A DNA stretch of 6,969 bases from Methylophaga sp. (GTDB lineage: Bacteria > Pseudomonadota > Gammaproteobacteria > Nitrosococcales > Methylophagaceae). Location: positions 1-6,969 of the forward strand of contig JABURN010000091.1 of assembly GCA_014762585.1 (NCBI GenBank). The letters are read 5' to 3'. Shown here piece by piece: positions 6,874-6,969 of this stretch. Position numbers and translations under genes: made by a program. Position 1 is the stretch's first letter, and the number at the start of each line of letters is the position of its first letter. The notes beneath the pieces are model-generated. The model did not search any database, was not told where the DNA came from, and was given only the letters and a program-made list of their open reading frames with translations.

Positions 6874-6905
6874 AAGCAGCTAAGCAAAATCAAGCAGCCA
6901 AGCAA
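6874..6905 (+). repeat. Tandem 14-base direct repeat between P1 and P2
   Basis: AAGCAGCTAAGCAA (6874-6887) and AAGCAGCCAAGCAA (6892-6905) match at 13 of 14 positions with an 18-base period. Each contains two AAGCA units eight bases apart, so four AAGCA copies start at 6874, 6882, 6892 and 6900. The block sits in the P1 transcript and just upstream of P2. Confidence 0.75.
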
Positions 6906-6906
6906 C

Positions 6907-6942
6907 AAAAAAGTTTGACAGCCGGGCCGGGAGCTGTATAAT
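6907..6942 (+). promoter_or_regulatory. Promoter P2, strong rRNA-type promoter with A-tract
   Basis: Both hexamers are perfect consensus: TTGACA (6915-6920) and TATAAT (6937-6942), with a 16-base GC-rich spacer as is typical of rRNA promoters. Six A residues (6907-6912) lie just ahead of the -35, where the proximal UP subsite would be. The predicted start is near 6949. With P1 it forms a tandem promoter pair. In Pseudomonas the tyrZ gene lies next to a 16S rRNA gene, supporting an rRNA operon to the right; a tRNA operon is the alternative. Confidence 0.8.
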
Positions 6943-6943
6943 T

Positions 6944-6965
6944 CTCGCTTCTTTGCTGCAGCGAG
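6944..6965 (+). other. Short inverted repeat at the 5' end of the P2 transcript
   Basis: CTCGC (6944-6948) can pair with GCGAG (6961-6965) around a 12-base loop. It straddles the predicted P2 start, so only part may be transcribed. It could belong to a leader hairpin such as boxB, but no boxA is visible before the window ends. Confidence 0.3.
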
Positions 6966-6969
6966 TTCT

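Noticed and set aside
1..6969. CRISPR array, insertion sequence, prophage or defence system
   Set aside because: No spaced repeats, transposase, integrase, or nuclease-like gene is seen; all long frames belong to housekeeping or metabolic families.
6724..6969. tRNA or start of 16S rRNA inside the window
   Set aside because: No cloverleaf pattern, no boxA and no 16S 5' sequence could be recognised before the right edge; only promoter and leader sequence is present.

Overview
The window looks like a chromosomal segment of a gammaproteobacterium of moderate GC. The main reason is the block tyrS / M23 peptidase / anmK followed by what looks like an rRNA-operon promoter region. That order matches, from memory, the tyrZ region of Pseudomonas (PA0666-PA0668 and the adjacent 16S gene). 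The genus cannot be fixed from the sequence; a Methylophaga-like or other non-enteric lineage is a guess.

Positions 1-2627, plus strand: a three-gene unit in which each stop overlaps the next start by one base. It holds the C-terminal part of a GH57 glycoside hydrolase (cut by the left edge), a compact GH77 4-alpha-glucanotransferase (malQ) and a glycine cleavage H protein (gcvH). The first two fit alpha-glucan or glycogen processing. The H protein is out of place, with no gcvT or gcvP beside it. Positions 2603-5336, minus strand: a membrane-anchored M23 murein peptidase followed after 4 bases by anmK, a sensible pair for peptidoglycan remodelling and recycling. The anmK and gcvH 3' ends overlap tail to tail by 25 bases, and no convincing terminator lies between the two units.

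Positions 5337-5466 are a divergent intergenic region with promoter-like sequences on both strands. Positions 5467-6666 hold tyrS (TyrZ-like, HLGH and KMSKS motifs), closed by a strong intrinsic terminator.

Positions 6667-6969 are non-coding. After the terminator come a 27-base A/T tract, a promoter TTGACC-16-TAGAAT, a tandem 14-base repeat, and a second promoter with perfect hexamers TTGACA-16-TATAAT. The window ends about 20 bases past the predicted start site. This is best read as tandem promoters (P1, P2) for an rRNA operon just beyond the right edge. The genes themselves are well-known families. The most notable items are the translationally coupled gcvH, the strong internal Shine-Dalgarno ahead of malQ, and the architecture of the promoter region. 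I did not find a convincing undescribed system.
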